Below, one piece after another: positions 49,918-58,076 of a stretch of 64,000 nucleotides of DNA (its first letter is position 1; each line of letters opens with the position of its first letter). The translations under genes were made by a program, and so were the position numbers. Below the pieces are notes generated by a model that was given only the letters and a program-made list of their open reading frames with translations, had not been told where the DNA came from and ran no database searches. Origin of the DNA: DTHT01 sp037444625 (lineage in GTDB: Bacteria; Acidobacteriota; Terriglobia; Bryobacterales; Bryobacteraceae); assembly GCA_037444625.1 (NCBI GenBank), contig JBBIMA010000019.1:3306-67305 (forward strand). Direction: 5' to 3'.

Positions 49918-50699
49918 AACTCGTCCGGACCCAGCTCGAGTACGGGATAGTCGGGATTCAGGGGCTCGAGCAGGATCCGCTCGTGCCGCCAGCCGCCTTC
50001 CTCGCTCAGCGTTTTCCGGCTGCGATAGCGCTTGACGGTGAACTCCCCGCCGGTCTCCGAGGCGCCGCGGTGGCGCACCAGCACCAGCTTGCCTTGCCGC
50101 GAGCCGGCCGGGATCCGGCGGAACAGGCAGAGGCTGCCGTCGGGAATGCGCGGCTCCATCGAACGCCCCGAGACGTGGCAGGCGAAGTAATCCTCCAGCC
50201 CGCGCAGGCCGGGCGGGGCGGGGATCCAGTCCTCCGGCTCGGCCTCGACCTCCTGATCCGGGCCGAACTTGCCCGCCGCAGCCCGCAGGGAATAAACCGG
50301 CAGGTGGGTGCGGAACGGCATGACGGCCACCTCCGCCGGGCGGCCCTCGACGTGACGCTCGTAAAGCCGCTCGAGCGCTCGATCCAGGTCGCCCACCACC
50401 ACGCTCCGCCGCTCGGACAGGCGCAAGGCGTTGGAAAGCCGGTCCTCGAGCAGCTCGATGAGAGCCGAGGCGCCCATCTGCTCGGCCTGCCGGGCCAGAT
50501 CCTCGCCGAGCAAAGCCAGCACCTCGGCATCCTCCGGGTCGGCGTGGCGGTCCCAATCCCGCCGCAGCTTGAGGAGCAGGCGATCGGAAGCCGGATCCAA
50601 CAGGAGCACGCCGGCGGCGGCCGCCTTCCGGCCGGGCAGGGCCACCTCCAGCAGGAGGTACTCGGCCTTTCGAGGCGGCGAGAAGACGGCGGCAGGCAT
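49869..50699 (-). CDS. S24 (LexA/signal peptidase-like) domain protein with novel N-terminal domain
   Basis: This encodes 276 residues; ATG 50699 has GGGGAGG close upstream. The C-terminal half (about 160-275) is an S24 peptidase fold: FACHVSGRSMEPRIPDGSLCLFRR (nucleophile Ser in GRSMEP), GKLVLVRHRG and FTVKRYRS (Lys of the Ser/Lys dyad). LexA-type repressors have an N-terminal helix-turn-helix; here residues 1-110 instead form a strand-rich start (AEYLLLEVALPGRKAAAAGVLLLD) followed by helices (AEVLALLGEDLARQAEQMGASALIELLEDRL). It is thus not an obvious repressor. Function unknown. It overlaps the end of the convergent glycosyltransferase gene by 49 nt. Confidence 0.8.
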   Translation of the reverse strand: MPAAVFSPPRKAEYLLLEVALPGRKAAAAGVLLLDPASDRLLLKLRRDWDRHADPEDAEVLALLGEDLARQAEQMGASALIELLEDRLSNALRLSERRSVVVGDLDRALERLYERHVEGRPAEVAVMPFRTHLPVYSLRAAAGKFGPDQEVEAEPEDWIPAPPGLRGLEDYFACHVSGRSMEPRIPDGSLCLFRRIPAGSRQGKLVLVRHRGASETGGEFTVKRYRSRKTLSEEGGWRHERILLEPLNPDYPVLELGPDEFQVIGEFVRVVPIEET

Positions 50700-50740
50700 T
50701 CGGCCTCCCCTCTCCCTATCGGGTCCGGCCCGTGCGGGCT

Positions 50741-51751
50741 TTACGGGCCCGGCCGGTAATATCCTTTGCGGGCACGCACTTTGACATTGGGCAGGTTGAC
50801 CCGTACCTCGATGCTGCGGAAAGCCTTGGGCGATTCCGGCTCGTCGGGAACGTAGCGCAGGATGTATTGGGTGGTGATCTCGCCCGCCACCGCCGCCACG
50901 CTGCGGACGATCCCCCGGGCGATCTCGGCGGCGTAGCCCCCGGTACCTACCTTCAGCGCGTAGTTGCCCTCGTCGGAAGGGGTCGAGAGGTACCCCGAGA
51001 CATCCTTGTAGAGACCTTGCAGCGGATACTCGACCCGCCCGCCGGTCTCCTCGGCCAGGCGCTTGAGGTTCTTCTCCCCCTCGCTGGTGAAGCCGAACGA
51101 GACGGTCGAAATCCCGTAGATGGTGACCATGTTGCGCTGGGCCAGCTCGAGGACCTCCTCCAGGCTGTGCTTGCTGGCGTTGTCGTTGCCGTCGCCGATG
51201 ATGATGAGCACCCGGCGAGGCTCGATCGGCTCGCCCTCGATCAGGCTCCGCCTGGTGCAGGCCATCCAAATGGCGTCGAACAAGGCGGCCCCCCCGCCCG
51301 GTTTAAGCTTGCGGATCTTGGCGACGATCGGTTCGGAGTCGCGTGTGGTGTCCACGGCCAGCTCGGCCTCGTTGCCGTAAGTGATCAGGTAGCCGGAGAA
51401 TTTCTTTTCACCCGGCAGCAGGGTCCAGACCAGCTCGAGTACCGCCTCCTGGAAGGTCTTCCAATGCAATCGGGTGGAGTTGCTCATGTCGAGCAGGAAG
51501 CCGACCACGACGGGCTGGCCCTGTTCGCGGCTGAAGTAGACGATTTTCTGGGGCCGGCCCTCGTCCAACACGAGGAAGTCGCTGGGTTCGAGGTTGGAGA
51601 CGAAGGCGCCCTTTTCGTCGGTGACGGTGACGGGCACCACGACTTCGTTGACCTGGACGCGGATGGGCTGCTGCCCGGGTTGGGGGGGCTGGGCGGCCTG
51701 GGCGGCGAGCAAGGCCGGCAGCAGGAGCGTAACCCACGGGCGGCTAGCCAT
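50741..51751 (-). CDS. Acidobacterial-type VWFA domain protein, exported
   Basis: This encodes 336 residues. Signal peptide (VTLLLPALLAAQAAQ), then an N-terminal beta domain (IRVQVNEVVVPVTVTDEKGAFVSNLEPSDFLVLDEGRPQKI) and a von Willebrand A domain with a MIDAS-like DMSNSTR (D-x-S-x-S), a conserved Thr in LITYGNEAELAVDTT and GDGNDNAS. C-terminal strand region ends ARKGYYRPGP. This domain combination is the acidobacterial VWFA-related family, repeated many times in Acidobacteriota genomes; its function is unknown, perhaps envelope adhesion or complex assembly. ATG is preceded by AGGAAGG and a TATAAT. Confidence 0.92.
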   Translation of the reverse strand: MASRPWVTLLLPALLAAQAAQPPQPGQQPIRVQVNEVVVPVTVTDEKGAFVSNLEPSDFLVLDEGRPQKIVYFSREQGQPVVVGFLLDMSNSTRLHWKTFQEAVLELVWTLLPGEKKFSGYLITYGNEAELAVDTTRDSEPIVAKIRKLKPGGGAALFDAIWMACTRRSLIEGEPIEPRRVLIIIGDGNDNASKHSLEEVLELAQRNMVTIYGISTVSFGFTSEGEKNLKRLAEETGGRVEYPLQGLYKDVSGYLSTPSDEGNYALKVGTGGYAAEIARGIVRSVAAVAGEITTQYILRYVPDEPESPKAFRSIEVRVNLPNVKVRARKGYYRPGP

Positions 51752-51773
51752 TTCTGGGGACCTTCCTGAGACG

Positions 51774-51779
51774 ATTATA
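51774..51779 (-). promoter_or_regulatory. -10 element (TATAAT) for the VWFA gene
   Basis: Perfect TATAAT on the minus strand, 22 nt before ATG 51751. The short leader contains the AGGAAGG Shine-Dalgarno. Confidence 0.55.
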
Positions 51780-51861
51780 AACCGGAAAGGGCGTGATGTG
51801 TGAGGCGAGGGGGCTGTGAGGGGGTTGGCTGGCGGTCGTTAAATAAACGTGCTAAGAAACC

Positions 51862-51890
51862 TTGACAAGCAGCCGCGCATCTTTTATGAT
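51862..51890 (+). promoter_or_regulatory. hsp20 promoter (TTGACA-17-TATGAT)
   Basis: Perfect -35 TTGACA (51862-51867), 17-nt spacer, -10 TATGAT (51885-51890). Transcript start about 51897, leaving a 19-nt leader with GAGGAGGTGA. It is a vegetative sigma-70 type, strongest in the window. GTGCTAA at 51850-51856 resembles a CIRCE half-site but has no partner. Confidence 0.88.
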
Positions 51891-51915
51891 GGATCTAGAT
51901 GAGGAGGTGAACCCA

Positions 51916-52353
51916 ATGGCCATCACCAAGTACGACCCCTTCGCTGGGTTCGAGTTCCCCAGCCTTCGCCTGTTCCAGGATGCCATCAACCGCCTGTTCA
52001 GCGAGCCGGTGACCACCCGTCCCTGGGCTCCCCCGGTTGACATCATGGAGACCGAGGACGAGCTGGTCGTCAAGGCCGACTTGCCCGACGTGGACCTCAA
52101 GGACATTGACATCCAGATCGAGAACGGCACCCTCACCCTCAAGGGCGAGCGCAAGTTCGAGAAGGAGGACAAGCGCGTCGGCTATCATCGCGTCGAGCGC
52201 TCCTACGGCTCCTTCGTCCGCTGCTTCTCGATCCCGGACAGCGTGGACACCGACAAGGTCCGCGCCGATTACAAGAACGGCGTGCTGACGGTGACCCTCC
52301 CCAAGAAGGAGGTCGCCAAGCCGCGCTCGATCAAGGTCGAAGTGGCCAAGTAA
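51916..52353 (+). CDS. hsp20: Small heat shock protein, Hsp20/alpha-crystallin family
   Basis: This encodes 145 residues from ATG 51916, preceded by an ideal AGGAGGTGA. The alpha-crystallin domain runs about 38-130: PPVDIMETEDELVVKADLPDVDLKDIDIQIENGTLTLKGER, SYGSFVRCFSIPDSV, NGVLTVTLPKKE (the G-V-L edge motif). Holdase chaperone that binds unfolding proteins as oligomers. Very short C-terminal tail. Strong promoter and Shine-Dalgarno suggest abundant expression. Neighbouring htpX is another stress gene. Confidence 0.96.
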   Translation: MAITKYDPFAGFEFPSLRLFQDAINRLFSEPVTTRPWAPPVDIMETEDELVVKADLPDVDLKDIDIQIENGTLTLKGERKFEKEDKRVGYHRVERSYGSFVRCFSIPDSVDTDKVRADYKNGVLTVTLPKKEVAKPRSIKVEVAK

Positions 52354-52372
52354 TCCGGCTCTCTGCCTGCCT

Positions 52373-52400
52373 GAGGACGGGGCCCGCGGGCCCCGTCCTC
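52373..52400 (+). terminator. Perfect 28-nt palindromic hairpin after hsp20
   Basis: GAGGACGGGGCCCG and its exact complement form a 14-bp-arm palindrome 20 nt after the hsp20 stop. There is no following U-run, so it is either a weak terminator or an mRNA 3'-end stabiliser. Confidence 0.6.
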
Positions 52401-52457
52401 CTGTCGTCGGCACCCCTCACGGCGGCTGTGTCACAATAGAGTTTCAGGGAGAGCGAC

Positions 52458-53315
52458 GTGAACAACCTCAAGACCGTCCTTTTGCTCGGGCTGCTCAGCG
52501 GCCTGTTGCTGCTGGGCGGCGAGGCGCTCGCCGGCCGGGACGGCCTGGGGATGGGCCTCGGCCTGGCCGTGGTGATGAACTTCGTCAGTTACTTCTTCTC
52601 GGACCGGATCGCTCTGGCGATGTACTCGGCGCAGCCGGTAAGCGAGACCGAAAACCCGCTGGTTTACCGCCGCCTGGGACCCCTGGTCATGTCCCTCTGC
52701 CAGCGCATGGGCTTGCCCATGCCCAGGCTGTGGCTGATCCCGGAGCCCTCGCCCAACGCCTTCGCCACCGGGCGCAATCCCAAGCACGCCTCGGTGGCGG
52801 TGACCGCCGGGCTGCTGGAGCTGATGGACGATCGCGAGCTGGAGGGCGTGATCGCGCACGAGCTGGGGCACGTCCGCAACCGTGACATCCTGATCAGCTC
52901 GATCGCGGCCACTCTGGCGGCGGCCATCACCTTCGTCGCCCGCATGGCCTTCTGGTTCGGCGGCCGGCGCGACAGCGACGAGGACTCGGGCAGCGCGCTG
53001 GGCGGGCTGTTTATGTTGATCGTGGCGCCCATCGCCGCCTTGCTCATCCAGATGGCGATTTCCCGCACCCGGGAATACGCGGCCGACGCCACCGCCGCTC
53101 AGGCCGCCGGCCATCCCTTCGGCTTGATGTCGGCCTTGAAGAAGCTGGACGGCTATGCGCGGCGGATTCCGCTGGATGCTTCGCCGGCCACCGCGCACAT
53201 GTTCATCGTGATGCCGCTGGGCGGGGGCGGCCTGCTGCGCCTGTTCTCGACCCATCCGCCCATCGAGCAGCGCCTGCGCCGGCTGGAGGCGCTGGCCGTT
53301 CCGCGCCCGCTCTGA
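52458..53315 (+). CDS. htpX: Membrane zinc metalloprotease HtpX
   Basis: This encodes 285 residues from GTG 52458, with GGGAGAG upstream. Two N-terminal membrane helices (TVLLLGLLSGLLLLGGEAL and GLGLAVVMNFVSYFFS), zinc motif IAHELGHVRN (HExxH at about 133-137), two more helices, then the third ligand region REYAADATAAQAAGHP. HtpX cleaves misfolded inner-membrane proteins, working alongside FtsH. Length and motif order are those of E. coli HtpX. Confidence 0.95.
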   Translation: MNNLKTVLLLGLLSGLLLLGGEALAGRDGLGMGLGLAVVMNFVSYFFSDRIALAMYSAQPVSETENPLVYRRLGPLVMSLCQRMGLPMPRLWLIPEPSPNAFATGRNPKHASVAVTAGLLELMDDRELEGVIAHELGHVRNRDILISSIAATLAAAITFVARMAFWFGGRRDSDEDSGSALGGLFMLIVAPIAALLIQMAISRTREYAADATAAQAAGHPFGLMSALKKLDGYARRIPLDASPATAHMFIVMPLGGGGLLRLFSTHPPIEQRLRRLEALAVPRPL

Positions 53316-53319
53316 GCCG

Positions 53320-54480
53320 ATGACATCGGTCCGCGTCTCCGCCCGGGGTGCGGACCGGGTGCTCTCGGGCCACCTGTGGATCTTCGCCTCGGACCTGGAG
53401 GATCGCGGTCAAGCCCGGCCGGGCGAGGCGGTCCAGGTGCTGGATCCTCGCGGGCGCGTTCTGGGCATGGCCCATTACTCCTCGGCCTCCCAGATCGCCC
53501 TGCGCATGCTCAGCCGCCAGGTGCGCCCCATTGACCGGGGCTTCTTCCGCGAGCGCCTGGCGGCCGCCATCGAGCACCGCCGGCGCGTGGTTTCGGGCAC
53601 GGAGGCCTACCGGCTGGTGCACGCCGAGGGCGACCTGCTCCCGGCCCTGGTGGTGGACCGCTACGGCGATTACCTGGTGCTGGAGACCCTCAACCAGGGG
53701 ATGGACGGCGCCAAGGCCGAGATCGCCGCGCTGCTGGCCGAGCTGGAGGCCCCGCGGGGCATCTTCGAGCGCAACGACGCGCCCGTGCGGCGCAAGGAGC
53801 AGCTTCCGGCCGTCGTCGGGCCCCTGGCGGGCGAAATCCCGGAACGGGTCTGGTTCCGCATGAACGGCCTGCTGTTTGAGGCCGATTTGAGGGGCGGACA
53901 GAAGACCGGCGCCTTCCTGGACCAGCGTGAGAACTACCTGGCCGCGGCCGCCTACGCCCGCGGCCGCGTGCTGGATTGCTTCACCTCGGGCGGCGGCTTC
54001 GCGCTCCATCTGGCGGCCCGCGCCGAGTGGGTCGAGGCGGCCGACAGCTCCCAGGCGGCGCTCGAGCTGGCCGAGGCCTCCCGCCAGGCCAACCGCATCG
54101 AGAACGTCGAGTTCCGCCGGGCCGACGTCTTCGACCTGCTGGCCGGCTACGACGCCGGCGGGCGCCGTTTCTCGATGGTGGTGCTGGATCCGCCGGCCTT
54201 CGCCCGCTCCCGGGCCGCACTGGAGGGCGCCGCCCGCGGCTACAAGGAGATCAACCGGCGCGCGCTGAAGCTGCTCGCGCCGGGCGGTGTGCTGGTGACC
54301 TGCTCGTGCTCCCAGCCGCTGAGCGAAGCGATGTTTCTGGAGATCGTCGCCCAGGCGGCCCTGGATGCCGGCCGCACGGTGCGCGTGCTGGAGCGGCGCA
54401 CGCAGGCCCGCGACCACCCCATCCTGCTCACCGTGCCCGAGACGCACTACCTGAAGTGCCTGATCCTGGAGGCGCTCTAA
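53320..54480 (+). CDS. Class I SAM-dependent rRNA methyltransferase, RlmI-like
   Basis: This encodes 386 residues, ATG 4 nt after htpX. An N-terminal PUA-like domain (SGHLWIFASDLEDRG and PGEAVQVLDPRGRVLGMAHYS), a central region, then the methyltransferase: GGQKTGAFLDQRENYLAAAAYARGRVLDCFTSGGGFALHLA (SAM site), DSSQAALELAEASRQAN, VVLDPPAFARSRAAL (motif IV) and LVTCSCSQPLSE (catalytic Cys). RlmI makes m5C1962 in 23S rRNA; the full length and motifs fit. Convergent with the pterin dehydratase gene (4-nt overlap). Confidence 0.93.
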   Translation: MTSVRVSARGADRVLSGHLWIFASDLEDRGQARPGEAVQVLDPRGRVLGMAHYSSASQIALRMLSRQVRPIDRGFFRERLAAAIEHRRRVVSGTEAYRLVHAEGDLLPALVVDRYGDYLVLETLNQGMDGAKAEIAALLAELEAPRGIFERNDAPVRRKEQLPAVVGPLAGEIPERVWFRMNGLLFEADLRGGQKTGAFLDQRENYLAAAAYARGRVLDCFTSGGGFALHLAARAEWVEAADSSQAALELAEASRQANRIENVEFRRADVFDLLAGYDAGGRRFSMVVLDPPAFARSRAALEGAARGYKEINRRALKLLAPGGVLVTCSCSQPLSEAMFLEIVAQAALDAGRTVRVLERRTQARDHPILLTVPETHYLKCLILEAL

Positions 54481-54818
54481 GCCCCCGGCCCAGGGCGCGG
54501 CAACCGGTCAATCTTGGCTGCCAGCACGAAGTCGCTCTCGCTCAGCCCGTTGATCTTGTGCGTCCAGAGCCTGACCTCGACCCGGCCCCAACCCAGAAGC
54601 AGTTCCGGATGATGGCCCTGCTGCTCGGCCAGTTCCCCCACCCGGTTGACGAACTCCAGCGCGGTCTTGAAATCCGGGAACAGGAAGACCCGCTCGAGGT
54701 GGTGTTCATCGGCCACTCGCCAATCGGGAACCTGAGCAGCGTAAGCCGCCAATTCGGCGCCCTCCAGAGGCGGGATCCCGCCCCGGCAAGGAACACAGTC
54801 TTTTTCTGCCAGCCCCAT
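54477..54818 (-). CDS. Pterin-4a-carbinolamine dehydratase (PhhB/DCoH family)
   Basis: This encodes 113 residues from ATG 54818. Family motif EQQGHHPELLLGWGRVEVRLWTHKINGLSESDFVLAAKID: the two adjacent His and the later His of WTH are the active-site residues. It dehydrates 4a-hydroxytetrahydropterin; in bacteria it also occurs without phenylalanine hydroxylase, perhaps in molybdopterin metabolism. A TACAAT ends 6 nt before the ATG, so the mRNA is predicted to be leaderless. The N-terminal Cys pair (CVPCRGG) is common in this subgroup. Confidence 0.93.
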   Translation of the reverse strand: MGLAEKDCVPCRGGIPPLEGAELAAYAAQVPDWRVADEHHLERVFLFPDFKTALEFVNRVGELAEQQGHHPELLLGWGRVEVRLWTHKINGLSESDFVLAAKIDRLPRPGPGA

Positions 54819-54824
54819 CCCTTC

Positions 54825-54830
54825 ATTGTA
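54825..54830 (-). promoter_or_regulatory. -10 element (TACAAT) for the pterin dehydratase gene
   Basis: TACAAT on the minus strand ends 6 nt before ATG 54818, so the predicted transcript start is the A of the ATG. Confidence 0.5.
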
Positions 54831-54862
54831 CCGGGCCCGACGCCGGCAGGCCCTGCCGCCGC

Positions 54863-57118
54863 TTACCGCCCGGCGGGGCTGAGGCCAAGGACCCAGACTT
54901 CGCCCGGCGCGAAGCGCTTCTGGAAAACCAGGCGCCCCCCCTCGAGCCGCAGTGCGACAGGCGCTTCCGCCATGAGGTCCACGGCCCGCCGCGGGCGGCC
55001 TTCGGCCCCAGGCAGGGCCAGGGTGACCGTGGCCGGGGCCGCTCCATGATGGATGGCGATGAGCAAGCGCTCGTCGCCGGCTTCCATCAGGCGGGCCTCC
55101 ACCTCCCCGCCCGCCGCCTCCACCGGCGGCTCGATGCCCGCCCATGCGAGCAAGGCCTGGAAGAACCGCCGCAGCGTCGGGTCGGCTTTGGCCTCGTAAG
55201 CCGCCGCCAGGTACGAACCGAGCGCCAGGGTCTTGCCCCGGCCGTAGCGCGACTCGACCGCCGCCGGCTCGCCCGAACCGTAGCGGGCCACGACTCGCGC
55301 CTGCTCCCCGGCAGGCGTGAGGACTTCCTGGTAAAGCCGCCCGGGCAGGCGCTCGCCCGGCTTGAGGCCCGGGAAGTCCTCGGCCGCCCACTCGATTTGG
55401 GCCTCCAGCCCCGGGACGGTTTCCACCGCGGTCTCCCGGCAGCCCAGCACGCGGTCCAGCCCCATGCCGGGAATCCTCTCCGAGGCCCGCCCGCTTTCGT
55501 TGTTCCAGCCCGGGCGCGCTTCCGCCGCCAGGGCGCCGCCCTGGCGCACGTAGGCTTCCAGCGCCTCAGCCGCCGAGGCCGGCAGCATCAGGGGATACTG
55601 GAGATAAATCAGACGGTAGCGGTTCGCCTTCTCCCTCAGCTCGTTGACGTGGACGAAGTCAACCGGAACGTTGCCGGCGAACCAGGCGCGGTAGGCCCCC
55701 AGCATCGAGTTGCGTTCGATGCCGGCGACCTCGCTCTGCGGGCCGACCGTGATGACCCGCTGGCGACCGCCCACCAGGTAGGCCAGCGGATTGTAAACCA
55801 GCGCCACCTGGGCCGGCAGAGGCCGGGCTGCCAGCATCAGAGCTCGATGGCGGTCCACCCACTGCGCGATCCGCCCGGCGACGCGGGCCCGCTCGGTGAT
55901 GGTTCCGTCGAGCTGGATCAAGCCGTAGCCGCCCGATTCGTAGCCGGTGCTCATGGGATACCAGGCGTAGTAGTTGATGGCCTTGGCGCCGCGGGCCAGC
56001 GCGCTGAAGGTCCACACGCGCAGATCCTCCGGGCTGACCGTGGCGCTCACGTTCAAGCCCACGGTTCCGAAGCCGGCTTGCAGCTCGCCGATCCAGAAGC
56101 CGCGCTCGCCTCCGCTGGAGCGCGCGAAATCGAGCAGGGCGCCGCGGAAGGCCGGGTCGCGTCCCACCGGGTAGGAATGCTTGGGGTAGAACGACGTGCC
56201 GTAGTAATCCACCTGCCGGCTCATGATCCAGTCGTCGGGGCTGCCGTCGCCGGCCAGGGGCGAGGTGAACAGGTTGGGCGCGGCGGCGTGACTGGTGGCT
56301 ACGCGGTCCGGGGCGATGCGCTTGACGGTCTGGTAGCGGTCGCGCAGATCTTCGCCCAGTTTGTCGGCCACGAAGAGGCGCCAGTCAATGTAGTCGGCGT
56401 AGGAGAGGATGGTGCTGAGCCGTCCCGGCTCGACCTCCTCCCAGCTTGCGAAGCGGCGGTACCAGGCTTGATTGAGAGCCTCCAGGGTGTGATACTTGCG
56501 CCGCAGCCAAGTGCGGAAGCGCCTCAGGCTATGCGGGCAAAAGCAGAACTCGGCGTTCGGCATCCAGGAGGCGGAGGCCCAATTGACGATGTGGGGCTCG
56601 CTCCAGAGGTCCCAGCCCAGGAAGGCGGGGCTGGCGCGCGCCCGCTCGGCCAGGGCGGCGTAGAAGGCCAGGGCCGCCTGGCGCACGCCGGGATGATCCA
56701 AGCAATAGCCCGGCGCGGCCTCCGGGCGGAGCGCGGCCCCGTTGATGGCCACGAAATGGGCGTCGGGAAACTTCCGCCCGATCCAGTCCGGCGCGGCGTC
56801 CAGGTACACCTGAAGGATGAGCTTGAGGTCCTCCTGTTCGGCCAGCTCGAGCAGGACGTCGAGGGTCTCCAGGCGGTACTGCCGCTCGGCGGGCTCGCCG
56901 CTGGCCCAGTCAATCCAGCAGCGTATGGCGTTGAAGCCCAGGCGGCGGATCTGGCGCAGGTCTTGTCGCCAGAGCTCCCGCTTGGAGCGCGGATCGGCCT
57001 CCAGCATCGGCGCGCGCGCCTTGCCCCCGCCGTACCAGACCGCCATGGGGAAGAACCCCTCGGGCCGCTGGGGGGCCGGGGGTGAGAGGAAAAGCAAGAG
57101 CCAAGCGAGAACCGGCAT
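54863..57118 (-). CDS. GH42-like beta-galactosidase family protein, exported
   Basis: This encodes 751 residues with a short signal (VLAWLLLFLSPPAP). TIM barrel start: PMAVWYGGGKARAPMLE, DLRQIRRLGFNAIRCWIDWASGEPAE. Candidate acid/base Glu in LGWDLWSEPHIVNWAS and nucleophile Glu in FWIGELQAGFG, spaced as in clan GH-A. Further on, a trimerisation-like domain (LVYNPLAYLVGG; IYLQYPLMLPASAAEALEAYVRQGG) and a C-terminal beta domain. GH42 hydrolyses beta-galactosides, but the divergent acid/base context means the sugar is uncertain. A TACACT (57134-57129) ends 10 nt before the ATG. Confidence 0.85.
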   Translation of the reverse strand: MPVLAWLLLFLSPPAPQRPEGFFPMAVWYGGGKARAPMLEADPRSKRELWRQDLRQIRRLGFNAIRCWIDWASGEPAERQYRLETLDVLLELAEQEDLKLILQVYLDAAPDWIGRKFPDAHFVAINGAALRPEAAPGYCLDHPGVRQAALAFYAALAERARASPAFLGWDLWSEPHIVNWASASWMPNAEFCFCPHSLRRFRTWLRRKYHTLEALNQAWYRRFASWEEVEPGRLSTILSYADYIDWRLFVADKLGEDLRDRYQTVKRIAPDRVATSHAAAPNLFTSPLAGDGSPDDWIMSRQVDYYGTSFYPKHSYPVGRDPAFRGALLDFARSSGGERGFWIGELQAGFGTVGLNVSATVSPEDLRVWTFSALARGAKAINYYAWYPMSTGYESGGYGLIQLDGTITERARVAGRIAQWVDRHRALMLAARPLPAQVALVYNPLAYLVGGRQRVITVGPQSEVAGIERNSMLGAYRAWFAGNVPVDFVHVNELREKANRYRLIYLQYPLMLPASAAEALEAYVRQGGALAAEARPGWNNESGRASERIPGMGLDRVLGCRETAVETVPGLEAQIEWAAEDFPGLKPGERLPGRLYQEVLTPAGEQARVVARYGSGEPAAVESRYGRGKTLALGSYLAAAYEAKADPTLRRFFQALLAWAGIEPPVEAAGGEVEARLMEAGDERLLIAIHHGAAPATVTLALPGAEGRPRRAVDLMAEAPVALRLEGGRLVFQKRFAPGEVWVLGLSPAGR

Positions 57119-57128
57119 GGCGAGCCCA

Positions 57129-57134
57129 AGTGTA
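57129..57134 (-). promoter_or_regulatory. -10-like element (TACACT) for the GH42-like gene
   Basis: TACACT on the minus strand ends 10 nt before ATG 57118; predicted 5' UTR about 4 nt, no Shine-Dalgarno. Confidence 0.35.
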
Positions 57135-57176
57135 GGCCGGGAGGGCGGCCGGGGTCAAACCGGGGAGGGCGCCATC

Positions 57177-58076
57177 TTACAAGGCAGGCGGCCGGCGGGC
57201 GAGCAGGCCGGGCAGCGCGGCCGCCGGGCAGCGCCGGCCCAAATAAAAGCGCCCGAAGTGGGCGTAGTCGGCGCTGGCTTCATCGAAGCGCATTTCGTAA
57301 ATCAGCTTCTTGAAAAGCACGGGGTCGTCGGCGAACAGGTCCACGCCCCATTCCCAGTCGTCCAAACCGATCGCTCCGCTGATGATCTGCCGGACCTGCT
57401 CGGCGTAGCGGCGGCCCGAAAGGCCGTGCTCGCGCATCATGCGCAGGCGCTCGGGCATCGCCGTCCGGTAGAAATTCTTGCCCTCGCCCCGCCGCCGGGC
57501 CATGGGGTAAAAGCAGAGGTAACGCGCGGGCGGGATTTCCGGATACAGGCGCGTTTGCATGGCTCGCCGTTGCCGCTCGAGCAGGGCTTCGACTTCGGCC
57601 CTCCACCGGGCGCTTTCCGGCGCCACGCCCCGCGCGGCCAAATCCCTCCAGAGTTTGACGGTGGACTCGTACAGCCCCAGCTCGACCACGGAAACCAACG
57701 AGCCGGCCGGCGCGAGCCACCCCCAGAGCCGCAAACCGGAAAGCTCAAGCTCGGCCCGGTGCAGCTCGTCGAAGCCGGGGCGGAAATGCAGCCAGAGCAG
57801 GTCCCCTTTGTGGCCCAGCAGGGAGTAGAGCGCCGACTGGCAGCCCGCGCCGGCCGATTCCCGGGCCGCCAGCCACTCGGCGGCCTCAGCGGCGATGGCG
57901 GCCCGCTCGTCTTCCGGCAAAGCCTGCCAGGCCGGACGGCGCAACCGCATCACTTGATGCAGGAGGGCGGCCCCTTCCAAGGTCAGGGGCGCGGGCGGCA
58001 GCTTTTCCCAGGGCGTGGAACTCTCGGCGCCGGAGACGGCCGGCTCTTGCTGCCGCGGGGCAGGGGCGCCGCTCAT
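57177..58076 (-). CDS. hemQ: Coproheme decarboxylase HemQ (chlorite dismutase family)
   Basis: This encodes 299 residues from ATG 58076, which has GGAGG at a suitable 9-nt distance (the ATG at 58085 has none). Family hallmarks: LCFYPMARRRGEGKNFYRT (catalytic Tyr region), MREHGLSGRRYAEQVRQIISGAIGLDDWEWGVDLFADDPVLFKKLIYEMRFDEASADYAHFGRFYLG, here given as consecutive segments; the His in REHG corresponds to the proximal haem ligand region. HemQ converts Fe-coproporphyrin III to haem b in the coproporphyrin-dependent pathway, which implies that route rather than the protoporphyrin one. It overlaps the mnmA stop by 4 nt. Confidence 0.93.
   Translation of the reverse strand: MSGAPAPRQQEPAVSGAESSTPWEKLPPAPLTLEGAALLHQVMRLRRPAWQALPEDERAAIAAEAAEWLAARESAGAGCQSALYSLLGHKGDLLWLHFRPGFDELHRAELELSGLRLWGWLAPAGSLVSVVELGLYESTVKLWRDLAARGVAPESARWRAEVEALLERQRRAMQTRLYPEIPPARYLCFYPMARRRGEGKNFYRTAMPERLRMMREHGLSGRRYAEQVRQIISGAIGLDDWEWGVDLFADDPVLFKKLIYEMRFDEASADYAHFGRFYLGRRCPAAALPGLLARRPPAL

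Noticed and set aside
51841..51861. CIRCE element upstream of hsp20
   Set aside because: GTGCTAA at 51850-51856 matches one half-site, but the other half (TTAGCAC at 9-nt spacing) is missing.
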